Shown here piece by piece: positions 26,501 to 36,053 of a DNA stretch of 64,000 nucleotides. Made by a program: the position numbers and the translations under genes. The DNA comes from Salinisphaera sp. G21_0. Lineage in GTDB: Bacteria; Pseudomonadota; Gammaproteobacteria; Pseudomonadales; Endozoicomonadaceae. The notes under the pieces were generated by a model. It saw nothing but the letters and a program-made list of their open reading frames with translations. It had not been told where the DNA came from and searched no databases. Position 1 is the stretch's first letter. Each line of letters starts with the position of its first letter. The DNA lies in contig NZ_JAGHQW010000014.1 of NCBI RefSeq assembly GCF_017744115.1, positions 44,952 through 108,951 of the forward strand. The letters run 5' to 3'.

Positions 26501-26690
26501 CAATACCTGCCATCAGGGATAGTTATACTGTTTGCAGTCATCAACTGAAAAGAACAGCCCCGATAACAGCCGATGACTATCCATCCTCCTCCCTTTTGCG
26601 TTACCCTTACCCACAACCTGACGCACGATAGATAATAGAAACACGTCTGCTGTATTGCGTATTTCAGAATAAAAAGAAGATAACTGCCTT

Positions 26691-27530
26691 ATGAGCTTTG
26701 AAAGTACCGACCAGTATATCGCTACCGATGACCTGAAAATGGCCGTCAATGCTGCCGTAACGTTACAACGCCCTCTCCTTATTAAAGGAGAACCCGGCAC
26801 CGGCAAGACCATGCTGGCAGAACAGGTGGCCCGTTCCCTGGGCAAAGAGCTGCTGCAATGGCATATCAAATCCACCACCAAGGCCCAGCAGGGGCTCTAC
26901 GAATACGATGCGGTATCCCGCCTTAGAGACTCTCAACTGGGTGATGAGCGGGTTCACGATATCAGCAATTACATTGTCAAAGGCAAACTCTGGGAAGCCT
27001 TTGAGTCAGACCAGCAGTCGGTTTTGCTGATCGATGAAATAGACAAGGCAGATATTGAATTCCCCAATGACCTGCTGCAAGAGCTGGACAAGATGGAGTT
27101 CAATGTTTACGAGACCCAACAACAGATAAAAGCCCGACAACGCCCTATTGTCATTATCACCAGTAACAACGAGAAAGAGCTGCCCGATGCGTTTTTACGA
27201 CGCTGCTTCTTTCATTACATCAGCTTTCCTGATGCAGAAACCATGCGGGAAATTGTCCAGGTACACTTTCCTGACCTGCAGAAAAAACTGGTGGATGAGG
27301 CCCTACAGGTATTTTTTGAACTCAGGGAGATCCCCGGTCTCAAGAAGAAGCCCTCGACTTCCGAGCTGATCGACTGGCTGAAACTGCTCAATTCCGACGA
27401 TATCCCGGCAGATATTCTTCAAACCCGTGATACCAGAAGTGCCATTCCCCCGCTTCATGGTGCACTGGTAAAAAATGAGCAGGATGTCCATCTGCTGGAA
27501 CGACTGGCCTTTATGAGTCGACGCGGTTAA
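26691..27530 (+). CDS. MoxR-family AAA+ ATPase
   Basis: 279 residues. Walker A is GEPGTGKT at 33-40 and Walker B is VLLIDEID at 111-118, with a sensor-1-like IITSNNEKELPDAFLRR segment, as in the MoxR branch of AAA+ proteins. Such ATPases usually work with a von Willebrand factor A protein encoded next to them, to insert metals or mature partner complexes, as in the CoxD/CoxE pair. The next gene, 18 bp downstream, is exactly such a partner, so the two form an operon. The client complex is not encoded nearby, so its target is unknown. The start at 26691 follows a purine-rich AAAAAGAAGATAA. Confidence 0.88.
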   Translation: MSFESTDQYIATDDLKMAVNAAVTLQRPLLIKGEPGTGKTMLAEQVARSLGKELLQWHIKSTTKAQQGLYEYDAVSRLRDSQLGDERVHDISNYIVKGKLWEAFESDQQSVLLIDEIDKADIEFPNDLLQELDKMEFNVYETQQQIKARQRPIVIITSNNEKELPDAFLRRCFFHYISFPDAETMREIVQVHFPDLQKKLVDEALQVFFELREIPGLKKKPSTSELIDWLKLLNSDDIPADILQTRDTRSAIPPLHGALVKNEQDVHLLERLAFMSRRG

Positions 27531-27548
27531 CCGGCCTGAGGACTCACC

Positions 27549-28724
27549 ATGCTGACCAATTTTTTTGAAACCGTCCGGGCATTTGGTGTACCTGCCACCA
27601 CCCGGGAATATCTCGACCTGCTGGCGGCACTGGATGCAAAACTGATCTACGCCGACCAGGAAGGCTTTTACCAGTTATCAAGAACCATTCTGGTCAAGGA
27701 TGAAAGGCATTACGACAAGTTTGATAAAGCCTGCCAGGCTTTTTTCAACGGCCTTGACTCCATGGATGACATGCTGGAAGCACTGATACCTGAAGAATGG
27801 TTAAGGCAGGCGTTTATCCGACAGCTGTCCGATGATGACAAGGCAAACATCCAGGGCATGAAAAACCTGCGGGAATTACTCGATACATTCCGACAGAGAA
27901 TGGAGGAACAGAAAAGTCGTCACCAGGGCGGTAATAAATGGATTGGCACTGGCGGAACCTCACCGTTTGGCGCTTATGGCTATAATCCTTCCGGCATTCG
28001 GATTGGTCAGGATCAATCCAGACACCGTAAAGCCACCAAAGTCTGGGATAAGCGGGAGTTTAAAAACCTGGATGATAACGAGCAACTCGGCAGCCGCAAT
28101 ATGAAAATGGCACTGCGCCGATTACGCCGCTTTGCCCGCCAGGGGGCAGCAGACCAGCTGGATCTTGATGATACCGTCCGCTCAACGGCCAGCAAGGGTA
28201 TGCTGGATATCAAGATGGTGCCTGAACGCCATAATGCCGTGAAAGTGCTGCTGTTCATGGATATTGGCGGCTCAATGGACGATTACGTTCGCCTGTGTGA
28301 AGAGCTGTTTGCCTGCTGCCGAACTGAGTTTAAACACCTTGAGTTCTATTACTTCCATAACTACCTCTATGAAAGTGTCTGGCAGGATAACCGTCGTCGT
28401 CAGCAGGAGCGCATCAGCCTCTGGGATGTGATTCACCGCTACGGCAAGGATTACCGGGTGATTTTTGTGGGCGACGCCGCCATGTCTCCCTATGAAATTA
28501 CCTCACCCGGCGGCAGTGTCGAACATTTCAATGAAGAGGCCGGTCATGTCTGGATGTCACGGCTGAAAGCCCACTTTGACCGGGTCGCATGGCTGAACCC
28601 CTCCCCGCAACATGCCTGGCAATATACCTCATCAACACGATTGATTGATGAGCAAATGGAAGGCAAGATGTTCCCCCTGACCATTAATGGCCTGGAAGAG
28701 GCAATGGGCTATCTTGCTGGATAA
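27549..28724 (+). CDS. VWA-domain protein, CoxE-like partner of the MoxR ATPase
   Basis: 391 residues. A metal-ion-dependent adhesion site, DIGGSMD, begins at residue 238 and is the start of a von Willebrand factor A domain in the C-terminal half. The N-terminal half is helical and charged, with a Gly-rich linker (GTGGTSPFGAYGYNPSG) around residues 135-155. CoxE-type proteins of this size accompany MoxR ATPases. A good ribosome-binding site (TGAGGA) lies 6 bp before the ATG. No membrane segment is visible, so the protein is probably cytoplasmic. Confidence 0.85.
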   Translation: MLTNFFETVRAFGVPATTREYLDLLAALDAKLIYADQEGFYQLSRTILVKDERHYDKFDKACQAFFNGLDSMDDMLEALIPEEWLRQAFIRQLSDDDKANIQGMKNLRELLDTFRQRMEEQKSRHQGGNKWIGTGGTSPFGAYGYNPSGIRIGQDQSRHRKATKVWDKREFKNLDDNEQLGSRNMKMALRRLRRFARQGAADQLDLDDTVRSTASKGMLDIKMVPERHNAVKVLLFMDIGGSMDDYVRLCEELFACCRTEFKHLEFYYFHNYLYESVWQDNRRRQQERISLWDVIHRYGKDYRVIFVGDAAMSPYEITSPGGSVEHFNEEAGHVWMSRLKAHFDRVAWLNPSPQHAWQYTSSTRLIDEQMEGKMFPLTINGLEEAMGYLAG

Positions 28725-28866
28725 ATAATTTTTTAAAGAGGGAACGATTTTCGTGTCAAACAGTCCGATTAGGTAAGAGTAGATCAGTAAGAGATTCTGA
28801 ATTATTCATTACTCTTCACCATTCGAATGTTAACATCTACTTCAAATTAGCGAGGAAGGTCTTTCA

Positions 28867-29457
28867 ATGCTGAACCCATCAGGAAGTTATCGCCCGCCAC
28901 AATCACCAGATTTTACCTCTTATGCTCCTGCAATAAGTGAAGAAGATCAGGGGGAATTTAATAAATGTGTAAGAAAAATTATCAATACAGCTGATTATGG
29001 TATTAAAGGTGCTGCTTTAGAATTCGGTTGCACACCCGAACAAGTTGCCCAACCATTGAGTGATTATTTGATAAAGCATTACTCATTGTCAGCACCGCAA
29101 GACTCGATGATCAGTACCACTCCAAAAAATCCTGATAACCCCGATAATTGGAGATGGGATCTCTGGGAAGAAAGACTTTATACGCCTAAGGGTTATTTTG
29201 TATCAGATGAGATACAAACGAAAATTTCACTTGCATTTCTGGATGCCTTAAAAGGGGAAAATCTTCAATCCTGCAAAGATGTGTTGCCTCTCATGGAAGT
29301 AGCTACAATAAGTACAGCTTATGATTGTAAAGATGGTTATGACATCGTAAGAAAATTCTGTAATAATTTAGAACCGATTACCCCATTGATTCGCCATTGT
29401 ATTAGGGAAAGTATGTTCTCAAATGAATTCATTAATAACCTGTTCGAAATATCCTAA
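28867..29457 (+). CDS. Hypothetical protein, 196 residues
   Basis: Not recognised. The start at 28867 has a strong GAGGAAGG site 8 bp upstream, which supports a real gene. The sequence is soluble-looking and acidic, with several Cys and a Trp-rich middle (NPDNWRWDLWEERLYTPKGYF). It has no signal peptide or membrane segment. The codon use is more AT-rich than that of the neighbouring MoxR/VWA pair, compatible with acquisition. A 140-bp gap separates it from the VWA gene. It could be an effector or accessory protein, but nothing in the sequence proves a function. Confidence 0.6.
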   Translation: MLNPSGSYRPPQSPDFTSYAPAISEEDQGEFNKCVRKIINTADYGIKGAALEFGCTPEQVAQPLSDYLIKHYSLSAPQDSMISTTPKNPDNPDNWRWDLWEERLYTPKGYFVSDEIQTKISLAFLDALKGENLQSCKDVLPLMEVATISTAYDCKDGYDIVRKFCNNLEPITPLIRHCIRESMFSNEFINNLFEIS

Positions 29458-29466
29458 TAAATAAAC

Positions 29467-29537
29467 ATGGAAGCACGAAGTACACAAAGAGCACGAAGGA
29501 AAAGAAAATCTCTTCTTTGTGTTCTTCGTGGTTCCGT
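29467..29537. repeat. Hairpin repeat element, divergent copy
   Basis: An imperfect palindrome with a GGAAGCACGAAG left arm and a CTTCGTGGTTCC right arm around a purine/pyrimidine centre (GGAAAAGAAAATCTCTTCTTT). The layout matches the clearer copies at 56003-56075 and 59633-59704. Confidence 0.5.
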
Positions 29538-29628
29538 CTTCAACTTCCCGAAGCTGGGAGTAGGCACTTAATGTCTACCCTAAGAGTGCAGCCAAGCTCA
29601 GATATACAACTTACAGGTGCCACAACCA

Positions 29629-30672
29629 TTAACACCAGTACGACAGCATCCGTGATGGATTGTTCCTGTAATGGTGTTCAATACGCTCTTCAATTTCTGA
29701 TGTGGCTGCCTTCCCACCCAACAGCTGCCACAGTTTTGCCTGGGTCAGATTCCCGTCAGATACTGCCGACATTAAATTTTGGTTAAGTCTTTCCTGAGGA
29801 TAAAACCCCGCCAATACTTTATCTTCTTCCGAAACATCGATACATTCAAGTTCTGCAACGACTCTTAGCTTTTTATCCAGAAAATTGTTATCTATTCGAC
29901 CACCGAACTTAATCCAGGCTTTGATATTCTCAGCAAAAAAAGTAGAAGTCCACATACACTTATCCATGGCCTGTCTTAGGCAGTGATCTTTTTCCTCTTG
30001 AGTAAACGTGATAAGACCTAGCTTTAACAGCGTCTGCGCGGCCGCAAAATTCCCAAAAAAATGCACAGCCTGAGTAAGGACATCCGGAATTATTTTCTCA
30101 ACCTTCGGCCCACCTACCTTCAACGCCCATTTTGCGGCTTCCGTATGGCCCATAAATACAACCTCTTTGAAAAATCTATCAAAACGATCATCTTCATAGG
30201 TTTCCCGACTGAGCGAACGAATATAAAAAAGGAATTCAATATAAGGTAAATTTATGCGTGATTTTTTATCAAACGTGCTGGACACATGTAATAGGCTTTT
30301 TAATATTTTATCAACTAACTGGCCATGATGATCGGACAAAAAAACCGGTTGTATTTGTCAATGACATGACTTGGTGAGTCCCAGGCTCTTGACACCGATT
30401 GAAATCATGGACACATCAAGTAATGCCCTTCTGATTACTCTTGCTGATAATTCTTGCAGTGATTCAGTTCCGGTTATTTCAGACTCACCTGAATTGATTA
30501 TATAAGTTTTAAGGGTATCTAAATCTTCAGCTTCCAGAACTCTTTGATATTTAAAAAAGGCAAGCGCTTCTTGCGCCTTACGGGCTTGTTCTTGCACAAG
30601 CCCGGGATCCTGTCTATGACGATATGTTGATAGTTCAGCAAGAGAGAGATTAACAACATTGTCAGGTAACAT
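29629..30672 (-). pseudogene. Interrupted hypothetical gene, possibly ankyrin-like helical repeats
   Basis: Two minus-strand open segments, 30672-30358 (104 residues, begins MLPDNVVNLSLAEL) and 30339-29629 (about 236 residues), lie in the same frame. Only a TGA at 30360-30358 and six further codons separate them. The second segment has no ATG near its start (the first possible start is TTG at 30339) and no ribosome-binding site, so a single gene of about 347 codons broken by one nonsense codon is the simplest reading. The second part contains helix pairs such as GHTEAAKWALKVGG and FAAAQTLLKLGLIT that recall ankyrin-type repeats, without a clear consensus. Two separate small genes remain possible. 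Confidence 0.55.
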
Positions 30673-30686
30673 TTTCTGGTTCTCAA

Positions 30687-30704
30687 GCAGAAATATATTT
30701 CTGC
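30687..30704. promoter_or_regulatory. Perfect 18-bp palindrome upstream of the interrupted gene
   Basis: GCAGAAATATATTTCTGC reads the same on both strands and lies 15 bp upstream of the ATG at 30672. It could be an operator for a dimeric regulator, but the family is unknown. Confidence 0.4.
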
Positions 30705-30744
30705 ATCAGACCAATTTTTCTGCATTAAGTTTCCCAAACCCATA

Positions 30745-31440
30745 TCACAACAGCGAACTGAAGAAACGATCAACCACTTCGGTAGCCGCCCCGTAATACT
30801 GTTCATCAAACAAGGAACCGTGATTGCCCGGCTCAAGATTCAATTCAACCGTCTTTGCTCCTGCAGCAGCGGCCTCCTGAAAGAACCCGGCAGCAGGATA
30901 GACGTTTCCCGACGTACCAATGGAAACAAAGAGATCACAGACGGACAGTGCCTGATAAATCTCATCCATCTGTAAAGGCATCTCACCAAACCAGACAATA
31001 TGTGGGCGAAGATTACCGGCAACACCGCAGCATTCACATTGAGTGTCGACGGTAACATCCTGATCCCAATAAAAAACCTGCCCTGTCTCCTGGCAGTGAA
31101 CTTTCAATAACTCACCATGCATATGAATCAGCCGGTTGCTCCCTGCCCGCTCATGGAGATCATCAACATTTTGCGTCACCAGAAGAAAACTTCCGGAGAA
31201 ATGACGTTCAAACGCGGCAAGTGCCTGGTGAGCACGGTTTGGTTTGACTGAGTTCAGCTGCCGCCTTCGGTCGTTGTAAAAGCGTTGTACCAGTGCGGGG
31301 TTTCGGGCGTAGCCTTCAGGGGTTGCCACATCGTCAACAGGATGATTCTCCCAGAGCCCGTCACTGGCCCGGAATGTTCTGATTCCGGACTCGGCAGAGA
31401 TACCCGCACCGGTCAGTACAACAATGGATGAATAGCGCAA
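30745..31440 (-). CDS. cobB: NAD-dependent protein deacylase, sirtuin (CobB type)
   Basis: 231 residues. It removes acyl groups from lysines using NAD+. Visible motifs are GAGIS (11-15), TQNVDDLH (89-96), HMHGE with the likely catalytic His108, and a zinc-binding CECC pair around residues 134-137. Y55 and R58 in FYNDRR form the Tyr-x-x-Arg pair that lets class III sirtuins such as E. coli CobB accept succinyl-lysine, so desuccinylase as well as deacetylase activity is likely. Only one CxxC cluster is present, as in short bacterial sirtuins. It starts 15 bp after the end of the DUF4139 gene on the same strand, suggesting co-transcription. Confidence 0.92.
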   Translation of the reverse strand: MRYSSIVVLTGAGISAESGIRTFRASDGLWENHPVDDVATPEGYARNPALVQRFYNDRRRQLNSVKPNRAHQALAAFERHFSGSFLLVTQNVDDLHERAGSNRLIHMHGELLKVHCQETGQVFYWDQDVTVDTQCECCGVAGNLRPHIVWFGEMPLQMDEIYQALSVCDLFVSIGTSGNVYPAAGFFQEAAAAGAKTVELNLEPGNHGSLFDEQYYGAATEVVDRFFSSLL

Positions 31441-31455
31441 ACCAATCTCCTGTAA

Positions 31456-32829
31456 TCAACGACGGTATTTAGCTGTATAATGTATGGCCTTGCTGGTACC
31501 GGCAGCAACCTCAACACGAAGCAGGTCCGGCTTTTCCAGCGTGGCTCCCCTGACACTGTCGAGCTTTATCAGATTGGCGTCACGCTCTCTTAACAACAGC
31601 GTAATACTGTCTTGTTGATCATTAGAAACCGTTACCTGCCATTTTACCACCAGCTCTTTACTGCTCTTCTGTTCAACATCAACACGGTTACGCTCAACAC
31701 GAACGGCCAACGCTTCTCCCATGGTCAACCAGGCGTTATCTCCAGCGGTGGTTTTGGGTAACCAGGAGTGACCACTGATGATATAGCCACCATCCGGGTC
31801 CTGCTCATACACACGAACCTGTGCTGGCGGGAGGTCCAGGGGTGCCTCAAATTTCCAGGTCAATCTGGGGCGCTCAGCCGTGACCGTTCTGCCACCGGTG
31901 GAACGGCCATATACGTCAAGGGTATACAGCTTCTCAAGGTGCAGTGGTTCTGAGAAAAGATCCATCAGCTGCCTGCTATTGGCGGGAAGAACTGTGCCCT
32001 TTGGTAAGGTGGTCAGCAATACTTCACCGACACGCTCCCCGTAGTCAGCAGTATCTGCCATAGCCGAGGCTTTAAGCATCCGGCTCTGTTGGTAAAATTC
32101 GTCAACGCCTCCCTCACCACCGGCCACAAGACGAATGGTTGCCTGATCGAAGTTGATATTGGCACTGTTGGTTAGCAGCGTTTTTAATTCCAAACGTCCC
32201 TGGTTGTGGGATAAAAGCGTTAACCGATAGTGGCTGTCGTAGCTTAATTGAGGCGTAATATATGAGAGCTTCAGAGGACCACTCACCGACTGCTGGCCAA
32301 AATCCGCCCTCACATATTTGAGATTTTCACCCTGAGTCTCTGAAGAGGCCTGTGACAGTATCCTCAACCCCTGGGGATCATGATAATCAATCAAATACTG
32401 ACGGCCATTGTTGCCTTCCACCAGCCCGACTCCCTGCTGGTAGCTGACCAGTTTTCCCTGAATGGCAACGTTGAGACCGCCACCAAACAGTTCAACGTTT
32501 TTGCCCACCAGATTACGGTAGTAATTATCGCGATCCAGGCCGCCCTGGTACCAGAAGACGTCCTCAGGCCGGTAAACGGTATCACCATCGATGTATTCAA
32601 GGTTCAGACTGCCATCAAGCCGATTGATCGGCAGACCAGCAATCTTCAGGCTGCCCTGTCCATCGGGTTGGGCATTGAACCTCTGGCTGACCAGGGCTTT
32701 ATCACTGTAGAGCGTCACTACCGTTGACTGTGGTTGCTCAACGTTCAATTTGCCCGGTAACGATTCACCTGAGGCCCGAGTTATCACAAACCCGGACACT
32801 AGCAGAATCAGTAATGAGTGCTTAAACAT
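31456..32829 (-). CDS. Exported DUF4139-domain protein
   Basis: 457 residues with an N-terminal signal peptide (MFKHSLLILLVSGFVITRASGES, cleavage likely near residue 22). The remainder is beta-rich and corresponds to the DUF4139 family, whose function is unknown. Segments such as LKLSYITPQLSYDSHYRLTL and the C-terminal DSVRGATLEKPDLLRVEV are typical of the family. The protein is probably periplasmic or attached to the outer membrane. It is followed closely by cobB on the same strand. Family assignment is from recognition of the overall pattern. Confidence 0.75.
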   Translation of the reverse strand: MFKHSLLILLVSGFVITRASGESLPGKLNVEQPQSTVVTLYSDKALVSQRFNAQPDGQGSLKIAGLPINRLDGSLNLEYIDGDTVYRPEDVFWYQGGLDRDNYYRNLVGKNVELFGGGLNVAIQGKLVSYQQGVGLVEGNNGRQYLIDYHDPQGLRILSQASSETQGENLKYVRADFGQQSVSGPLKLSYITPQLSYDSHYRLTLLSHNQGRLELKTLLTNSANINFDQATIRLVAGGEGGVDEFYQQSRMLKASAMADTADYGERVGEVLLTTLPKGTVLPANSRQLMDLFSEPLHLEKLYTLDVYGRSTGGRTVTAERPRLTWKFEAPLDLPPAQVRVYEQDPDGGYIISGHSWLPKTTAGDNAWLTMGEALAVRVERNRVDVEQKSSKELVVKWQVTVSNDQQDSITLLLRERDANLIKLDSVRGATLEKPDLLRVEVAAGTSKAIHYTAKYRR

Positions 32830-32947
32830 AATGGCTCACCTGTACGCCGCTGAATTGATAGGTTTGCAAGCACTTTAAAACGAATAGATTGCGTTGTCTC
32901 TCACCTTCACAGAAATGAGCGAATCACCGAGGGCAGCCCCCACGATG

Positions 32948-34828
32948 TTATCGGTTAAACTGCCAGAACGGGTTTTCCATCTCCAGATCTAACGCCTTGC
33001 CATAGCCCGGAACATTTACCTGTTTTTCCGTAAACGTCAGGTCAGAACCGTCCAGCACCCCTTCACCAAACTGATAAATGGGGTTTGCTTCACCGCTCTG
33101 GCAGCGCTGTTCATAGTCATCCTGCTGTTGGGTGACTGTCTCATTTTTCTGTTGCCATTGCATCATGGCCTTATCGCCATGGCGGGCTTTCAGCATTTTT
33201 CGGGTTATTTCCGGGCTGAGCAGCAGGGCTGTGGCATTGTTGCCACCAAAACCCTTGGCATTAATCAGGGCAAGATCCATCTGATCAGCCCCGGTTTCCA
33301 GGTGATTCAGCAGAATATTGAGTTTTTCTGAGTAGACGTCTTGAGCCAGGCCATTGATCGTTCTGATACCGGGAATAAATCCATGCTTCCAGACGCCGAG
33401 TGTCGCCATAATCTGATCACCACCCGCTGCGCCAATGGAATGACCAACGTAACTTTTTACCGCAGCCACCGGCCAGCTCTCCATACCAAACACTTTTGCG
33501 GTTTCACTGAGAATCTGAGACTCGGTCACCCGGTTCTGCGGCGTTCCTGTGCCATGGGCCTGAACAAAACTCCGGTAACGAAGGGCGTCTTCGCCAGCAA
33601 TGGCTCTGCCCAGGGCGGCAGCCCGGGCGACGGTCAAATGATTACCGGCTCCCGGGGCAGAAATAGACTTCTTGAAACCATCCGCATTAATAAAGACATC
33701 CGCCACCGATCCCAGGATCTGTGCACCACACTCAAGGGCCAGTTCATCATCCATCAACACCAGAAACTGACTGGATTCGGCAATGGTGAATCCGGCATTA
33801 TCCGCAAATGGGCGACAGGCTCTGCGCCAGTCCGGATTATCAGAATCCGATAAACCATCCAGTTTCCGCAGTGCCGCATCCGTGGTCAAAGCCCCCATGG
33901 TGGAATAACCTTCCATGACTTCCGGGGTAATTGGCGCTTCACTGTTGCCCACAATCACCAGACGACGACGGCCACTGCGAATGTCAGCAGCGGCCTGCTC
34001 CAGATTGTAAAGCATGGTGGCACAGGCTCCCATACTGGTACCCGTGCCACCCAGAGAACCAAGGATATAGGCATTGATAAAATCCGCCGACATCTCGGCA
34101 AAGCCCAGTGGACACTGCTTGGAAGTCACCCGCTTACCCAGCAGGCGGGACTGAAGCAAACCGCCATTGCCGTTAAAATCCAGTTGGCTCATGGCACTGC
34201 CGGAATAGACCGCAACCTGTTCAGGGCTTAGCTTCTGCTTGACCGCATGCCAGTCCATACCGGAAGAATAAATCGCATCGGATGCACCGAACACCGTCAT
34301 TGTCAGTGACCTGGGGTGGTTCCGGGACTGGTACAGCTTTTCCGGGGCAAACCCGCTGGGCAGCTGACCCGCAGCATTGACCAGTGATTCACGGATTGAA
34401 GGAATCATTAACGGCTGGCCGGCTTCGATTCTCACCTTGATCTGGCCATCTTCCAGTTTTTCTAACTGCCAGCCATCGGGCAGTGGATTGGGTAAACGAC
34501 GGCCCTTCAGAATAATTTCCGATCCGGACTCAGCCTGAATGGCCTGATGAAAAGGAACGGCTTGCGGATTAAACAGGTTGTTTTCCAGCTGGCGAATCAA
34601 TGTTCCCGACAGAATATCTTCCCGACTGCTGTCTTGTGGCAGATTTCTCAGCGTGCGAAGCGCAGCAAGAGTTTCTTGCTGCGACCGGTCACTCAGGCAT
34701 TCCAGCACCAAACGACGGTAGCCATGAAAACCAGAGGTTCTTCCAGCTGGGCTGACCCCACCTTGAGCAACAATAACGGGTAATCTGGACAAACCACACT
34801 CCTGTATAACAACTGAATGATCAGCCAC
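32948..34828 (-). CDS. fabY: Beta-ketoacyl-ACP synthase, FabY type
   Basis: 626 residues, longer than FabB/FabF (about 410), and matching the FabY class of Pseudomonas aeruginosa (about 634 residues). FabY starts fatty acid synthesis by condensing acetyl-CoA with malonyl-ACP. The thiolase-fold triad is Cys269 in GACATML, His425 in AHGTGTP and His463 in VGHSIGAAG. The N-terminus SRLPVIVAQGGVSPAGR is characteristic of the class. The first ~11 residues before SRLPV may not all be translated; a later start is possible. A FabH-type initiator is not in the window, so whether FabY is the sole initiator cannot be judged. Confidence 0.85.
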   Translation of the reverse strand: MADHSVVIQECGLSRLPVIVAQGGVSPAGRTSGFHGYRRLVLECLSDRSQQETLAALRTLRNLPQDSSREDILSGTLIRQLENNLFNPQAVPFHQAIQAESGSEIILKGRRLPNPLPDGWQLEKLEDGQIKVRIEAGQPLMIPSIRESLVNAAGQLPSGFAPEKLYQSRNHPRSLTMTVFGASDAIYSSGMDWHAVKQKLSPEQVAVYSGSAMSQLDFNGNGGLLQSRLLGKRVTSKQCPLGFAEMSADFINAYILGSLGGTGTSMGACATMLYNLEQAAADIRSGRRRLVIVGNSEAPITPEVMEGYSTMGALTTDAALRKLDGLSDSDNPDWRRACRPFADNAGFTIAESSQFLVLMDDELALECGAQILGSVADVFINADGFKKSISAPGAGNHLTVARAAALGRAIAGEDALRYRSFVQAHGTGTPQNRVTESQILSETAKVFGMESWPVAAVKSYVGHSIGAAGGDQIMATLGVWKHGFIPGIRTINGLAQDVYSEKLNILLNHLETGADQMDLALINAKGFGGNNATALLLSPEITRKMLKARHGDKAMMQWQQKNETVTQQQDDYEQRCQSGEANPIYQFGEGVLDGSDLTFTEKQVNVPGYGKALDLEMENPFWQFNR

Positions 34829-34981
34829 TCAAAGTCTGAGGAGCGATCAGGTTGTTATGAATGCAAATTAAGAATCAAATGAAGTTGGCACTAGTTTAAT
34901 GATTTCGTGATAAACTTAACCGGATGAAAAAGACACAAATACGGACAAAAAAGACAGACCACTGAGCAGTTTTTTATATCA

Positions 34982-36007
34982 ATGTTCCTACAATCCCCCC
35001 CAATCCAGTTAAACCGGGTCCTGATCCCTATGGTGGAACATATGATCAGTACCAGTGTGACATTGCCGCTTGAGATGCTGGAAGCGGCAATGACCTATAC
35101 CCGACTGTCAGCCAATAAAAAAAGTATTGAAGTTCATTTCTGTGCCAGTACGCCTGCCCCCATCACCACCACTGGTGGCCTGAGACTGACACCGGACAGA
35201 ACCTTTAAACAGAGCGGCTATGGTGATCTGATTCTGGTGCCTGCGCTCTGGCGCAACCCGATTCCGGTGGTCAGGAAACACCCCCAAATCATTGAATGGT
35301 TAAAACGCCAACACGATGCCGGTGCCGTATTTGCCGCAGCTGGTACCGGGGTAGCGTTTATGGCAGAAACCGGGCTTCTGGATCAGAAACCAGCCACAAC
35401 CCACTGGTTTTACATGGAAAAACTGCAACGTTTTTTCCCGGATATTGAGTTCAAACCCAATCACCTGATCACCCGGGCAGGTCGTATTTATTGCGCTGGC
35501 AGTGTCAATTCGGTCGCTGACCTGATGGTGCACATGATTGGCGTGGCCCTTGGCGAGTCAATCGCCCAAAAGGTTGAACAGCAGTTCTCCCATGAAATCA
35601 GAAAGCCCTTCAAAGACACCCATTTTGCTGAAGACCATGCCACAACCCACCAGGATGAAGTGATCGTCTCCCTACAGGACTTTATCCACCATCATTTCGC
35701 CAGTGAAATCTCTCTGGCTGCCCTTGGCAAACTGTCGGGTTTGAATGCCCGGACACTGAATCGCCGTTTTCAACAGGCCACCGGTTCCCCGCCAATGGAG
35801 TATGTCCGCAAAATCAGGCTTGATCAGGCCAGCGATCTATTAAAGAATACCAACCTGGGCATTGCCGAAATTGCCCTGCAGGTAGGATTTGCCGACGCTG
35901 ATTATTTTTCCAGATTGTTCAAACGTCGCTACCAGCTCACGCCTTCTGAATTTCGCAGAAGTGTCCGGGGCAAACTGTTCTACCTGAATGACACCACAAT
36001 GGAATGA
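34982..36007 (+). CDS. GlxA-family transcriptional regulator (DJ-1/PfpI plus AraC HTH)
   Basis: 341 residues. Residues ~10-190 form a DJ-1/PfpI-like domain (AAGTGVAFMAETGLL region) without an obvious catalytic Cys at the nucleophile elbow. Residues ~225-330 are an AraC-type double helix-turn-helix (LAALGKLSGLNARTLNRRFQ and IAEIALQVGFADADYFSRLFKRRYQLTPSEFRR). Regulators of this layout control catabolic or stress genes in response to small molecules. It is divergent from fabY across 153 bp, so regulation of fabY or of itself is possible but unproven. The ligand is unknown. Confidence 0.85.
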   Translation: MFLQSPPIQLNRVLIPMVEHMISTSVTLPLEMLEAAMTYTRLSANKKSIEVHFCASTPAPITTTGGLRLTPDRTFKQSGYGDLILVPALWRNPIPVVRKHPQIIEWLKRQHDAGAVFAAAGTGVAFMAETGLLDQKPATTHWFYMEKLQRFFPDIEFKPNHLITRAGRIYCAGSVNSVADLMVHMIGVALGESIAQKVEQQFSHEIRKPFKDTHFAEDHATTHQDEVIVSLQDFIHHHFASEISLAALGKLSGLNARTLNRRFQQATGSPPMEYVRKIRLDQASDLLKNTNLGIAEIALQVGFADADYFSRLFKRRYQLTPSEFRRSVRGKLFYLNDTTME

Positions 36008-36019
36008 TTACAATAAACG

Positions 36020-36033
36020 CCGGAAAATTCCGG
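36020..36033 (+). terminator. Short inverted repeat after the GlxA-type regulator gene
   Basis: CCGGAAAATTCCGG followed by GGTTTTGG lies 12 bp after the stop. The stem is short and the T run weak, so it may only attenuate transcription into the next gene. Confidence 0.35.
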
Positions 36034-36053
36034 GGTTTTGGAGACTCCCTCAC

